Origin: Murimonas intestini
GTDB lineage: Bacteria > Bacillota > Clostridia > Lachnospirales > Lachnospiraceae
Assembly (NCBI RefSeq): GCF_024622195.1
Contig: NZ_JANKBI010000002.1
Coordinates: 1 to 64,000 of the forward strand
Direction: 5' to 3'
Length of the DNA: 64,000 nt
Under the pieces are notes generated by a model. It did not search any database and was not told the DNA's origin. It saw only the letters and a program-made list of their open reading frames with translations. Below are positions 33,612 through 43,927 of the stretch, one piece after another (position 1 is the first letter of the stretch; each line of letters starts with the position of its first letter). Made by a program: the position numbers and the translations under genes.

Positions 33612-34715
33612 ATGATAATTCATTTGTCTGTTTTTTTTATTCTTATTTTGGCAAGTTACAGAAGTAGAAGAGAAACATGTTGTAAATTACGGCAGCCGGA
33701 TTATATTATGAAAAGTATGCCATGGGTTATTTTTTTTGGATACTTGGCTTTACTGGCTGGTATGCGTTCGAGTATGAATGATACATCAGTTTACGTATCG
33801 TCTTTTGAAAATCAAGCTGGTGATTATGAAAGAATTAAGGAAATTATTTCTTCAGGAGGAAAAGACATAGGATTTGATATATGCACTAATTTTTTTAAGA
33901 TGTTTATTTCTTCTGACTATCATCATTGGTTTTTATTTGTCGCGACTATAGAGACTATTCTTTTAGTTGCTGTTTTAAAGAGAGAGAGTTACAGTTTTCT
34001 TATATCATGTTTCTATTTTTGGGCAAGTACATTATATTATAACTATTTTTCTATGATGAGACAGTGGTTGGCAGTTTCCATCGTATTTGCTGGAGTATTA
34101 TTTCTAAAGGAGAGGAAATGGTTGACATACATTTTGACTTGTGTTTTAGCGGCACAATTTCATAATTCTGCATATTTGTGTATTCCACTTGGGTATATTA
34201 TAATGGGAAAAACATGGACTATAAAACAAAAAATTTTAATCCCGATTATTTCGGCAGTATTGTTATTTTTATACCCAATGTTGGAAACATTAAGTGTAAT
34301 AATGGAAGGAACCACATATGATTATGTTGTAGAAACAATGCAGACAAGCAGTGGTTCATCACCAGTTCGTATTTTGATCAGTTTTGTTCCGGTAGTTTTG
34401 TCTTATATGTACCGAGATAAAATTAATTCAGAGGATAATAAGATTGTTGCCATTTCATCTAATATGATGTTGATAAACTTTTTTCTAAATGTTATAGCTA
34501 CATTTACCAGTGGTTTGTATTTTGTGCGTATGGCGACATATACAAATATATTTGGATGTATTTTTTATCCATATGTGCTTGAAAAAGCAATGGTGTCAGA
34601 AAAAAGCAGATTCTTTAAGCTGGGATTTTATGTGTTCTATTTTTTATTTTATTTTTTCCAAATGTCACATCAGGGAGCATGGGGGTATATAAGTGATATC
34701 ATTGGAACATACTAA
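33612..34715 (+). CDS. EpsG-family polysaccharide polymerase (Wzy-like)
   Basis: This 367-residue membrane protein has about ten helices. The EpsG pattern is visible: MRSSMNDTSVYVSSF after helix 2, YFSMMRQWLAVSIVFAG in the middle and FHNSAYLCIPLG. Such proteins join lipid-linked repeat units on the outer face of the membrane. It is the only polymerase candidate in the locus and would work with the flippase at 45091. Confidence 0.85.
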   Translation: MIIHLSVFFILILASYRSRRETCCKLRQPDYIMKSMPWVIFFGYLALLAGMRSSMNDTSVYVSSFENQAGDYERIKEIISSGGKDIGFDICTNFFKMFISSDYHHWFLFVATIETILLVAVLKRESYSFLISCFYFWASTLYYNYFSMMRQWLAVSIVFAGVLFLKERKWLTYILTCVLAAQFHNSAYLCIPLGYIIMGKTWTIKQKILIPIISAVLLFLYPMLETLSVIMEGTTYDYVVETMQTSSGSSPVRILISFVPVVLSYMYRDKINSEDNKIVAISSNMMLINFFLNVIATFTSGLYFVRMATYTNIFGCIFYPYVLEKAMVSEKSRFFKLGFYVFYFLFYFFQMSHQGAWGYISDIIGTY

Positions 34716-34754
34716 ATATTTTACATGTAAAAGAAATTGAAAGGAATTATTAGG

Positions 34755-35873
34755 ATGCGGCCGATTAGAATACTAAATTTATTTACAATTATGAATCGTG
34801 GCGGAGCAGAAACCATGGTTATGAATTATTATCGGCATATGGATCGAACTAAAGTGCAGTTTGATTTTCTTGTCCATCGTCAGGAGCAGGGAGCGTATGA
34901 TGATGAAATTGATGCTTTAGGTGGACGGATTTATCGAACGATGCCGTTATACCCCTTGAATTTTTTAAAATACAAGAAATGGGTGGGAGAGTTTCTTAAT
35001 GAGCATAATGAATATCAGATTGTACATTCGCATATGTCAGAATCAGGGTACTTTTTTTTTAAGGAGGCAAAAAAAAGAGGTGTTCAAGTTCTGATCTGTC
35101 ATGCTCATAACGCAGCTAAAGGATGGAATATGAAAATGTTTGTGAGGACTTATTTTAAATATCAAATACGTAAATATTGTACATACATGTTTTCTTGCGG
35201 TATGGAAGCTGGAGAATGGCTGTTTGGGAAAAAAAATACAGATAAGTTGATTATACAGCATAATGCCATTTCAGCAAAAGATTATTCATATTGTCCTGAA
35301 GTACGTGAAAAAATTAGAAAAGACTTAAATTTGAAAGAAAGATTTACTATTGGACTTGTAGCACGTTTTTCTTATCAGAAAAATCATATGTTTTTATTAG
35401 ATGTTTTTGAAGCTATTTTAAATGAGCATTCAGATGGAATGTTATTATTGGTTGGAAGTGGCGAATTAAAAGAGAAAATTGAGGAAGAAATTCAGAGGCG
35501 TAGTATGAGAGATGCAGTAATTATGACAGGATTACGTACAGATATACCGGATTTATTGCAGGCAATGGATGCATTTGTTATGCCTTCTCATTTTGAAGGT
35601 TTATCTGTTGCTATTGTGGAGGCACAGGCAGCAGGACTCCCATGTTTTATTTCTGATAAGGTTCCAATTGAATGTAAGCTGACAGATTTGGTACAACAGA
35701 TACCACTTTCACAAGAGCCAAAAGTATGGGCAAAAGCCATTTTAGATGCTAAAGAGATTAAACGTCGTGATACATATAATGAAATTGTAGCTGCAAAGTT
35801 TGATATTAAAGAAAATGCCAAATGGATGCAGGATTTTTATATGGAAAGTATTGGAGTTTTAGTACATGATTGA
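34755..35873 (+). CDS. Family 4 glycosyltransferase (EpsF-like)
   Basis: A GT-B enzyme of 372 residues. It has LNLFTIMNRGGAETMVMNYY at the N-terminus, a central VHSHMSESGYFFF, and the donor-binding GLVARFSYQKNH and MPSHFEGLSVAIVEAQAAGLP with the EX7E motif. ATG 34755 is chosen; AAAGGAA lies nine bases before it, inside a longer frame that opens with TTG 34737. It overlaps the next gene by eight bases. A decayed relative of its N-terminus lies at 39801. Confidence 0.88.
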   Translation: MRPIRILNLFTIMNRGGAETMVMNYYRHMDRTKVQFDFLVHRQEQGAYDDEIDALGGRIYRTMPLYPLNFLKYKKWVGEFLNEHNEYQIVHSHMSESGYFFFKEAKKRGVQVLICHAHNAAKGWNMKMFVRTYFKYQIRKYCTYMFSCGMEAGEWLFGKKNTDKLIIQHNAISAKDYSYCPEVREKIRKDLNLKERFTIGLVARFSYQKNHMFLLDVFEAILNEHSDGMLLLVGSGELKEKIEEEIQRRSMRDAVIMTGLRTDIPDLLQAMDAFVMPSHFEGLSVAIVEAQAAGLPCFISDKVPIECKLTDLVQQIPLSQEPKVWAKAILDAKEIKRRDTYNEIVAAKFDIKENAKWMQDFYMESIGVLVHD

Positions 35874-36783
35874 AAATATGGACCCTATTTTAACAGTTTT
35901 TACGCCAGCATATAATCGTGCGCATACGCTGGGACGAACCTATGAAAGTCTAAAAAAGCAAGATTGTAAAGAGTTTGTATGGCTGATTATAGACGATGGC
36001 TCTGCAGATGATACAGCAGAGTTAGTACGTCTGTGGCAACAGGAAGAAAATGATTTTGAAATTCGTTATATATATAAAGAAAATGGTGGCATGCATACTG
36101 CACACAATATTGCTTATGAAAATATAGATACTGAATTAAATGTCTGCATTGATTCTGATGATTGCATGGCAGAGGGAGCTGTAAGAAAAATTGTTGACTT
36201 TTGGAAAGAAAATGGAAGTGAACTGTATGCTGGAATAATTGGTTTGGATGACACCTTGGATGGGGTGCTAATCGGCAAAAAGTTTCCTTCTCAAAAATCA
36301 ATTACTTTAAGTGGATATTATGCAGGTGGAGGAAGTGGAGACAAAAAATTAGTTTATCGAACAAGTGTTATGAAAAAATATCCTCCATATCCAGTATTTC
36401 GAGGAGAAAAATATATTTCACTAGGATACAAGTATTTGTTGTGCGATCAGGATTACGAATTATTAGTTCTAAATGAAGTGTTATGTGATGTGGAATATCA
36501 GCTTGATGGCTCAAGTTTTAATATGTACAAACAATATGTTGATAATCCAAAAGGTTTTGCTTTTATGCGAAAAGTAGATATGCTGTACGATAAGACTTTA
36601 CAGAGAAAATTTATTACCTGTGTACATTATGTCTCAAGCAGTATCTTTTCAAAAAATAAGAACTTTGTTAAGGAATCACCTCAAAAAATACTGACGATTT
36701 TAGCTATTCCCTTTGGAATTCTACTGTCGCTTCATATAAAGGTAAATACAAATAAATATATGAAAATTTCCAAAACAAAGTAG
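35866..36783 (+). CDS. Family 2 glycosyltransferase
   Basis: The 305-residue GT-A enzyme shows LTVFTPAYNRAHTLGRTYES, IDDGSADDTAELV and CIDSDDCMAEGA with the DSDD metal site near residue 91. The family member type (YNRAHTL) is common in Firmicute capsule loci. The gene overlaps the preceding one by eight bases and is followed after 25 bases by a GT32-like gene. Confidence 0.9.
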   Translation: MIENMDPILTVFTPAYNRAHTLGRTYESLKKQDCKEFVWLIIDDGSADDTAELVRLWQQEENDFEIRYIYKENGGMHTAHNIAYENIDTELNVCIDSDDCMAEGAVRKIVDFWKENGSELYAGIIGLDDTLDGVLIGKKFPSQKSITLSGYYAGGGSGDKKLVYRTSVMKKYPPYPVFRGEKYISLGYKYLLCDQDYELLVLNEVLCDVEYQLDGSSFNMYKQYVDNPKGFAFMRKVDMLYDKTLQRKFITCVHYVSSSIFSKNKNFVKESPQKILTILAIPFGILLSLHIKVNTNKYMKISKTK

Positions 36784-36808
36784 AAAGTATGTAAAAGAGG
36801 AAATGAAT

Positions 36809-37519
36809 ATGATACCCAAAAAGATTCATTACTGTTGGTTTGGAGGAAAAGAAAAGCCAAAGCTTGTAAAAAAATGTATGGAGAGTTGGAAAAAATTTTG
36901 TCCCGATTATGAGATTATTGAATGGAATGAAGCCAATTTTGATATAAATACTAATCCGTATACTAGGATGTGTTATCAGCAAAAGAAATATGCTTTTTTA
37001 ACAGACTATATTCGCCTTGTAGTTATAGAGAGATACGGTGGAATATACTTTGATACGGATGTGGAATTGATAAAATCTCCTGATTTTTTGCTCAATGCGG
37101 AAGCTTACGTTGGTTTTGAAACAAAGGATTATGTGAATACAGGAATTGGATTTTCGTCTGTAGCACATGGTAAAATGGTGAAAGCTATGCTTGCAGAATA
37201 TGATGAATTATTAGATGGACAGAATGGGGTAATTGGTTGTCCAAGTCTAAATACACAGGCTCTTGTAAAGTTGGGATTAGAGAAAAATGGACAACTGCAA
37301 AAGCTACCTGATGTAACAGTATATCCGATAGATTGGTTTAATCCATATGATGCTCCAACTGGTCGGCTAAATAGAACCAAGAATACTATATCAATTCACT
37401 GGTATTCAGCGAGTTGGATGAAAAAAAGGGTACAGATCCGTTTGAGGTTGTTACGACCATTTCACTTAATAAAACAATACATAAAAATAAGAAGTGTAGA
37501 AGGTAGAACGAGAGTTTGA
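36809..37519 (+). CDS. GT32-like capsular glycosyltransferase
   Basis: This 236-residue protein carries the OCH1/Gly_transf_sug hallmark: IPKKIHYCWFGG at the start, CPDYEIIEWNE, and YGGIYFDTDVELIK with the DxD motif near residue 90, then a late ISIHWYSASW. ATG 36809 is preferred to ATG 36803 because AGAGG (36796-36800) is only two bases from the latter. Such enzymes add hexose or phosphosugar side residues in capsule synthesis. The exact donor is unknown. Confidence 0.88.
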   Translation: MIPKKIHYCWFGGKEKPKLVKKCMESWKKFCPDYEIIEWNEANFDINTNPYTRMCYQQKKYAFLTDYIRLVVIERYGGIYFDTDVELIKSPDFLLNAEAYVGFETKDYVNTGIGFSSVAHGKMVKAMLAEYDELLDGQNGVIGCPSLNTQALVKLGLEKNGQLQKLPDVTVYPIDWFNPYDAPTGRLNRTKNTISIHWYSASWMKKRVQIRLRLLRPFHLIKQYIKIRSVEGRTRV

Positions 37520-37530
37520 GTGTGAAAAAG

Positions 37531-38757
37531 ATGAAAAAAAATATATTAATAGTATCTCACACAATGGAATTAGGTGGTGTGGAACGCAGTCTCTTAGGAT
37601 TACTGGGAGCAATAGATTACACGAAATATAAGGTGGATTTGTTCCTTTTTCGACAAGAAGGAGAACTTCTTTCCTTAATTCCTAAAGGAGTGAATTTACT
37701 TCCAGAGATTCCGGCATACACAGTTTTGGCTCGGTCTATGTATCAGACGTTAAGAGAGGGACATGTAATTCTTACAGCAGCCCGATTGTTAGGGAAACTG
37801 GCGGCAAATTCTTATGCTAAAAAGCATCATTACGTAAATAGTGGAGTAGCAATTGAATATAGTCATAAGTATACGAGATATTTTATGCCAGATATTCAAA
37901 AAGATATTGAATATGACTTTGCTATAAGTTTTCTTACACCACATTATTTTGTAAATGAAAAAGTAGATGCAAAACATAAGATTGCGTGGATACATACAGA
38001 TTATTTAACTGTACAAGTAAATATAGATTCGGAATTAAAAATGTGGAGTGCCTATGACTATATAGCATCTATCTCAGAGAATGTGACGAAAAATTTTGTA
38101 AAAATATTTCCTTCATTAGAAAAAAAAATAATTTTAGTAGAAAATATATTACCAAAGTCTTTGGTCGAAACACAGGCAAAGGTACTTGTTCCTCAAGCAT
38201 TTGAATCTAATATTCTTAATTTGTTGTCAGTAGGTAGATTTTCGACTTCTAAAAATTTTGATAGTGTTCCAGAAATCTGCAGTAGAATAATAAATAAGGG
38301 TGTAAAAGTCAAGTGGTTTTTAATCGGATATGGCGGAGACGAACCATTAATTCGTCAAAAAGTCAAAGAAAGCGGGATGCAAGAATATGTAATTATTTTA
38401 GGGAAAAAAGAGAATCCTTATCCATATATTCGTTCCTGTGACGTTTATGTACAGCCAAGCAGATATGAAGGAAAGTGTGTGGCAGTTCGTGAGGCACAGA
38501 TGTTAGGGAAACCTGTTATAATTACCAATTATACTACTGCTCCTAGTCAGCTTGAAGATGGTGTAGATGGGATGATTGTGCCTATGGAAATTGAGAAGTG
38601 CGCACAAGCAATAGTAGATATATTGAAAAATGAGAACTTGTTACATGAATTAAGTGAAAACTGTAAGCAGCGAGATTATTCTAATGCGGAAGAAATTGAG
38701 AAGATATATGAAATAATGGAGGAGAGTGATATAGGTATGGTAAGAAAGAAGCGATAA
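37531..38757 (+). CDS. Family 4 glycosyltransferase
   Basis: A GT-B enzyme of about 408 residues with KNILIVSHTMELGGVERSLL, IAWIHTDYLTVQ, LLSVGRFSTSKNFD, and CDVYVQPSRYEGKCVAVREA. The open frame begins with TTG 37516, and GTG 37522 and ATG 37531 are also in frame. No strong ribosome site decides between them, and ATG is chosen on homology. The same family recurs at 42741 and 46683. A badly decayed relative lies at 40110-40553. Confidence 0.87.
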   Translation: MKKNILIVSHTMELGGVERSLLGLLGAIDYTKYKVDLFLFRQEGELLSLIPKGVNLLPEIPAYTVLARSMYQTLREGHVILTAARLLGKLAANSYAKKHHYVNSGVAIEYSHKYTRYFMPDIQKDIEYDFAISFLTPHYFVNEKVDAKHKIAWIHTDYLTVQVNIDSELKMWSAYDYIASISENVTKNFVKIFPSLEKKIILVENILPKSLVETQAKVLVPQAFESNILNLLSVGRFSTSKNFDSVPEICSRIINKGVKVKWFLIGYGGDEPLIRQKVKESGMQEYVIILGKKENPYPYIRSCDVYVQPSRYEGKCVAVREAQMLGKPVIITNYTTAPSQLEDGVDGMIVPMEIEKCAQAIVDILKNENLLHELSENCKQRDYSNAEEIEKIYEIMEESDIGMVRKKR

Positions 38758-39790
38758 TGACAAAAGGGTTAGCAATATTGCTGATGGTGATATTACATCT
38801 CTTTTGCAGAAAAGGAGCTGATGTCTATGGTACACCGCTACTTTGGGTAAATAAGACTACGCCATTGATATACTATCTGGGCTTTTTTTCAGAAATATGT
38901 GTACCATTATATTCCATATGTGCAGGATATGCACAATATCTGTTGAGTGAGAGGAGATATATAGAGCGGAGAAGAAATTTACACCGTATGTGGAGATTAC
39001 TTTGTAATTACTGGATTGTCTTGATTTTATTTTGTTTTCTTGGAATGCTCTTACCTTCAGATGGTTCCATGCCCGGCAGTTTAATAAAATTTTTAAAGAG
39101 TATTATGCTAATTCATAGCTATAACGGTGCATGGTGGTTTTTAAATACTTATATAATACTCATAATGATACCATACAGAGTATTATTTTGTGGTGTAGAT
39201 AAAATAAATTCATATCTAGGGTTGTGTTTTTGCCTTATTTTGCAGATAATCTGTTTTTTTGCTGATAAAGTTGCAATCCCCTTTGGTACAAATATGACAC
39301 AACCTATTTTAGCGTTTGTATGGAAAGAAATGGTTAACCTAATTTGGTTGTTGCCATATTTTTGGGCAGGAGCATTTTTGTGCAAAGGCAGTATCATAGA
39401 CAAAACATATTTATTTTTTGAAAAGTATATAGGAAAATATACAAAATTAGTATTATGTATCATCTTTTTTTGTTTATTTGCTGGAGTTTCAGCAGTACAT
39501 AAAGCGATACTTATGCCTACTGTGGCAGTGATTATGTTTTTATTGTTTAATTGTTGGAAAAAAGGAAACACTGTAGAGAAATTTTTTTGTTCTTAGGAAA
39601 ACATTCTACGAATATATGGTTGACACATATGTTTTTCTATTTATGTGTGTTTCCAGGGGTGGTGCAAATAGTCAAATATCCGTTGCTGATGCTGATTTTT
39701 TTGCTCTTTTTAAGTATAGTGACTTCTGGTGTTATTTTTCGAATTCAGAATTTAGTGCATAGATTAATGAAAGGAAATCAATATGAGTGA
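38737..39790 (+). pseudogene. Acyltransferase-3 family O-acyltransferase, frameshifted
   Basis: An intact frame from ATG 38757 to TAG 39596 encodes a multi-helix acyltransferase (TKGLAILLMVILHLF, IHSYNGAWWFLNTY). It breaks off after VEKFF at a run of seven T (about 39584-39590). The missing end continues in another frame from there: LFLGKHSTNIWLTHMFFY to 39790. One more T would join them. At the 5' end GGAGG precedes ATG 38737, whose frame ends after MVRKKR. One extra base there would give MVRKK-AIMTKG. Both breaks are single-base. The protein is either lost or switched by slippage. Confidence 0.8.
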
Positions 39791-39800
39791 ACCAAATAGA

Positions 39801-39870
39801 GGTTTGCATGTGTAACGCATATGAATCGTGATGGCTTAAAATCTATGCTTATGAAATTTTTGCTACTAGT
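39801..39870 (+). pseudogene. Remnant of an EpsF-like glycosyltransferase N-terminus
   Basis: GLHV, then after a one-base slip VTHMNRDGLKSMLMK, matches the usual start of EpsF-like GT4 enzymes (compare MNRGGAETMVMNYY at 34755). The rest is unreadable. Confidence 0.45.
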
Positions 39871-40109
39871 GATGAAAAACGGTTTTCTGTTCTTTATAGT
39901 AAAAAAATATTACGCCCAAATATTCCGGTTAATCAAATTGTGGGTGACCTGAATATCAAAGATTTTTAATTATTTGGATGATGAGATAGTTGGAGACCTT
40001 AGTAGTATACATTTCATATTACCAGTTTTGGTGAATAATCATTAAGCGATGAAACCTTAAGCTGTTTTCATAAAAATGCTATAATTAAGAAAAAGCTTCT
40101 ATATAGATA

Positions 40110-40553
40110 ATAAAGTTGATGCAGATATAAAGCTTTTGTGTATTCATACAGATAATGATAGACTGGGGCTTAACAGAAAGATGGATAATATGGCATATCG
40201 ACTAGTCTATATGTAAATGGAGAATTATGTTAATACTCTCGAGTAGTCAGGTAACTTTTATAGTAATTTAAAGGTATGCGATATTTATGTATAACCAAGT
40301 TAATATGAAAGAAAATGTGTTACAGTTCAAGAGGAAATATATAGAAAATAGTTATTATGACGGATTAGCTAAATTTAAAAATTAACTTGAAGATGGCCTG
40401 AATGGTGCAATTATAACATTGGAAGTAAAGAATATTGTAGGGGAAATGGTTAGTATATTAAAAAAAGAAATTATTGTAAGAGTTAAGTAGAATTGTAAAA
40501 AGTGAAATTACTCCAAAGCAGAAGAAATAAAGAAGATATATAAAGTAATAAAC
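40110..40553 (+). pseudogene. Decayed family 4 glycosyltransferase
   Basis: Fragments align in order with the gene at 37531: VDADIKLLCIHTDN (VDAKHKIAWIHTDY), VCDIYV-stop-PS-stop-YERKCVTVQE (CDVYVQPSRYEGKCVAVREA), LEDGLNGAIITLEVKNIVGE (LEDGVDGMIVPMEIEKCAQA) and KAEEIKKIYKV (NAEEIEKIYEI). Several stops and a large internal deletion make it non-functional. The whole 39791-40626 gap holds only this and the preceding remnant. Confidence 0.7.
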
Positions 40554-40626
40554 ATTAATATATGAAATTAAAAAAGAGGAGATTATGATAAGTATATTAG
40601 AAAAATAAAAAAGAAGGATTTATTAT

Positions 40627-41763
40627 ATGAAAAAAGTTTTATTTCTAATTGAAAGTTTGTCGGGTGGAGGGGCCGAGAAAGTATTAACAGACATTGTTCG
40701 GAATATAGATAAAAAGAAGTTTAATGTTACTGTAATGACTGTTGTAAAAACAGGAGTTTATGTAAATGAAGTTTCTAAACACTGTACGATGGTTTCAATG
40801 TTGCCTCCTTATGAGGAAAGTAAAAATTTATTAGAAAGAATAAAATATCACAGAATGTATAAATTTATTTATTCAGCTACATCTGAAAAAGTTTATAGGT
40901 GGTTTATTCAAGAAAAATATGATGTTGAAATTGCATTTGTTGAGGGATTTACAACCAAATTGGTTGCTGCATCATCAAATAAATATAGTAAAAAGGTAGC
41001 ATGGGTTCATATTGATATGGAAAAAAATCCATATGCTGACCAGTATTTCTCATCGATAGGTGATGAGAAGGAAATATATGAGAAATTTGATAGAATTATA
41101 AGTGTTTCGAAATCGGTAAAAGATGTATTTCAAAAAAAGTTTCGTGTGAATGTTCCGAATCAAATTATATATAACCCAATTGATACAGAGAATATTATAT
41201 TAAAAGCCAATGAACAAATTTTTTGTACTAAAAATAAAAAACTTCAAATAATTACTGTAGGAAGGTTGGAGTATCAAAAAGGATTTGATAGGCTTATAAA
41301 TGCACTAGCAGAAATCAATGATAAAAGTATAGATTATCATCTTTGGGTTTTAGGTGAAGGAACAATGAGAAGATCGTTGGAAGAGATGATTAAAAAAGAA
41401 AAGCTAGAAAATAGAGTCTCATTACTTGGATTTCAAGAAAATCCCTATGCATGGATGAAAAACAGTGATGCCTTTTTCTGTACTTCTAGGGCAGAAGGAT
41501 ATAGTTTGGTGGTTGCCGAGGCGATGATATTGGGACTTCCTGTTATAAGTGTGGATTGTTCAGGACCAAATGAGTTGTTAGATTATGGAAATTACGGAAT
41601 GATTATTCCTAATACAGATAATGCGATAAGCAAAACGATAAAGGATTTAATTTGCGGTAAGATAGATTTAAAATCTTTTTCTGTATTGTCATTGAAAAGA
41701 AAAACATTTTTTTCAATTAAACGTGCCATTAAAGAAATTGAAAACTTAATTGAAGAGATATAA
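40627..41763 (+). CDS. Family 4 glycosyltransferase
   Basis: This 378-residue GT-B enzyme has KVLFLIESLSGGGAEKVLTD at the N-terminus, VAWVHIDMEKNPYA, ITVGRLEYQKGFDRLINAL and FFCTSRAEGYSLVVAEAM with the EX7E pair. Its GGGAEKVL type differs from the GGVERSL group at 37531, 42741 and 46683. ATG follows AGAAGGA. It is the first intact gene after the decayed stretch. Confidence 0.9.
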   Translation: MKKVLFLIESLSGGGAEKVLTDIVRNIDKKKFNVTVMTVVKTGVYVNEVSKHCTMVSMLPPYEESKNLLERIKYHRMYKFIYSATSEKVYRWFIQEKYDVEIAFVEGFTTKLVAASSNKYSKKVAWVHIDMEKNPYADQYFSSIGDEKEIYEKFDRIISVSKSVKDVFQKKFRVNVPNQIIYNPIDTENIILKANEQIFCTKNKKLQIITVGRLEYQKGFDRLINALAEINDKSIDYHLWVLGEGTMRRSLEEMIKKEKLENRVSLLGFQENPYAWMKNSDAFFCTSRAEGYSLVVAEAMILGLPVISVDCSGPNELLDYGNYGMIIPNTDNAISKTIKDLICGKIDLKSFSVLSLKRKTFFSIKRAIKEIENLIEEI

Positions 41764-41772
41764 GGGGAATAA

Positions 41773-42756
41773 ATGAGCCAACAATATTTAATTACAGTTA
41801 TTGTCCCAATTTATAATGCTGAGAAACAATTGGAAAGATGCGTTCATTCCATTATAGAGCAGTCATATTCCGAATTAGAAATTTTGTTGATTAATGATGG
41901 TTCAACAGATAATAGTTTATTAATATGTGAAAAGTTGTCAATATTAGATGATAGAATACGAATCATTAATCAAGTCAATAGCGGTGTTTCAGTAGCGCGA
42001 AATTCAGGGATGGCTGTGGCTCAGGGAATATTCTATTGTTTTGTTGATGCAGATGATTGGATAGAATGTACGTATATTGCAGATATGGTAAATGCATTAC
42101 AGAATTATGATTGTGTAATTTCAGGATATACAAGACAATATAAAGAGACCTATCAAGAAAGCACACCTTCTGGTATGATAATAGATTTAGAAAATATAAA
42201 CAATAATGAAGTAAGAAAATTATTTGTTGAGGGATTTATTCATCCATGCTGGAATAAATTATTTAAAGCTTCTATTATAAAAAAACATGATATAAAGTTC
42301 AGAACAGATATTCATATAAGTGAAGATTCATACTTTAAGTATAGTAGTATAATTTTAGTTATAGAGAATTCGGGCTATCACTATTGTTTATTTGGAGATG
42401 ATATAAGTCTTTCTAAGAAAGTTTATCCAGATTTATTTGATATTTATGGTGAAGTATATTTGGCATTAGAGGATTTATTAAAAAGAGGAAATTGTGGACA
42501 GATATTGGCACAGAAAATTCTTGTTGGAACTATCTTTCCACAAGTGTATAGTTCTATTAAAAAAATTGTCAATAATAAGCAATGTAGTCGAGAATATAGG
42601 AAAAGAATATTAAAGGAAATAAATGAATTACCATATTGTCAATATGTGATATGTAATGCAGATCAAATAGCAGAAAATATGGTGGAAAAATTAACTATAA
42701 AATTAATAAAAAAGAGATATTATGTATTGCTGGAGGCTTTATGGAAGATGATTTGA
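41773..42756 (+). CDS. Family 2 glycosyltransferase
   Basis: The 327-residue GT-A enzyme shows ITVIVPIYNAEKQLERCVHS, LLINDGSTDNS and the metal site CFVDADDWIE near residue 95, with HPCWNKLFKAS in the second half. ATG follows AGGGG. It overlaps the following GT4 gene by 16 bases, so the two are probably translated together. Confidence 0.9.
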   Translation: MSQQYLITVIVPIYNAEKQLERCVHSIIEQSYSELEILLINDGSTDNSLLICEKLSILDDRIRIINQVNSGVSVARNSGMAVAQGIFYCFVDADDWIECTYIADMVNALQNYDCVISGYTRQYKETYQESTPSGMIIDLENINNNEVRKLFVEGFIHPCWNKLFKASIIKKHDIKFRTDIHISEDSYFKYSSIILVIENSGYHYCLFGDDISLSKKVYPDLFDIYGEVYLALEDLLKRGNCGQILAQKILVGTIFPQVYSSIKKIVNNKQCSREYRKRILKEINELPYCQYVICNADQIAENMVEKLTIKLIKKRYYVLLEALWKMI

Positions 42757-43913
42757 AACAAAAGATAGCAATTGTAACACAACAAATGGCAATGGGGGGG
42801 ATAGAAAGATCGCTGATACAATTATGCAAGGCTTTGCTTAAACGTAACGTACAGGTGACGTTGTATTTGGTATTACTTGGAGGAGAATTATATCAAGAAT
42901 TACCTAGTGAAGTTAGAGTAATCTATATGTTTGAAGATTACAAGACAATGCCACAAATTCTTCGCTCGTCTATACGAAAGAAAGATTATAAGGCTTTCTA
43001 TGCGGCACTAAAATCATGGTTTATCAATCATACAAATGGAGATCCTGTTAAAGGATGGAAATACGTGTCAGAATATATGAATATTATAGAGGACAAATTT
43101 GATTATGTTTTTGCATATGGAGCACCGATTTCTTTTTCTGTAGTTGTCACAGAACGATTTGTAAATGCAAAAAAAAAATATGTATGGATTCATAATGATC
43201 CTACACAGACATCACTAAATATACAACAATATAGTGAACTTTACAAGGGATATGACAGAATTATTTGTGTTTCAAAAAAAACGAAAGATTCCTTTATTAG
43301 ATTATTGCCCGAATTTAAGGAAAAAGTAGAGGTATTTTATAACATAATTGATGCAGATAGAATTTTGAAAAAGGCAGAGGTTATTATAATAGATGAGGAT
43401 AAATCTGTGATAAAAATCCTTACAGTTGGTAGGTTACATTATGAAAAAGGACAAGATATTATTCCCAATATTGTAAAACGATTGTTGAATGATAATCTAC
43501 TTTTTAAATGGTATTGTGTAGGTGATGGAGTATATAAACAAAGTTTAGAAAATATAATAAAAAAAGAAAAATTAGAAAAAAACCTTATACTTTTGGGTAA
43601 CCAAAATAATCCATACCCCTATTTTAAGTCGGCAGATATATACGTACAGACGTCTAGATCTGAGGCATTTGGAAATACCATTACAGAAGCAAAAATATTC
43701 AATTTGCCTATCATAACAACAAATTTTGATGGAGCTGATGAACAGATAATATCTGGAAAAACTGGTTTAATAGTTTCGTTCAATGAAGATGAACTTTATA
43801 AATCAATTAAAAAAATGATATTAGATGCTAATTATAGAAAGGAATTTCAAAGAAACTTGAATAATGATAGAAACAGGTGCATTTCTGATATAAATAAATT
43901 ATTGAGTGATTGA
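42741..43913 (+). CDS. Family 4 glycosyltransferase
   Basis: A GT-B enzyme of 390 residues: KIAIVTQQMAMGGIERSLIQ, KYVWIHNDPTQTSLN, ILTVGRLHYEKGQDI, and ADIYVQTSRSEAFGNTITEAK with the EX7E pair. The start has GGAGG four bases upstream, inside the preceding gene. It belongs to the GGVERSL-like group present three times in this locus. Confidence 0.9.
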   Translation: MEDDLKQKIAIVTQQMAMGGIERSLIQLCKALLKRNVQVTLYLVLLGGELYQELPSEVRVIYMFEDYKTMPQILRSSIRKKDYKAFYAALKSWFINHTNGDPVKGWKYVSEYMNIIEDKFDYVFAYGAPISFSVVVTERFVNAKKKYVWIHNDPTQTSLNIQQYSELYKGYDRIICVSKKTKDSFIRLLPEFKEKVEVFYNIIDADRILKKAEVIIIDEDKSVIKILTVGRLHYEKGQDIIPNIVKRLLNDNLLFKWYCVGDGVYKQSLENIIKKEKLEKNLILLGNQNNPYPYFKSADIYVQTSRSEAFGNTITEAKIFNLPIITTNFDGADEQIISGKTGLIVSFNEDELYKSIKKMILDANYRKEFQRNLNNDRNRCISDINKLLSD

Positions 43914-43927
43914 ATAGGAGATAGATA

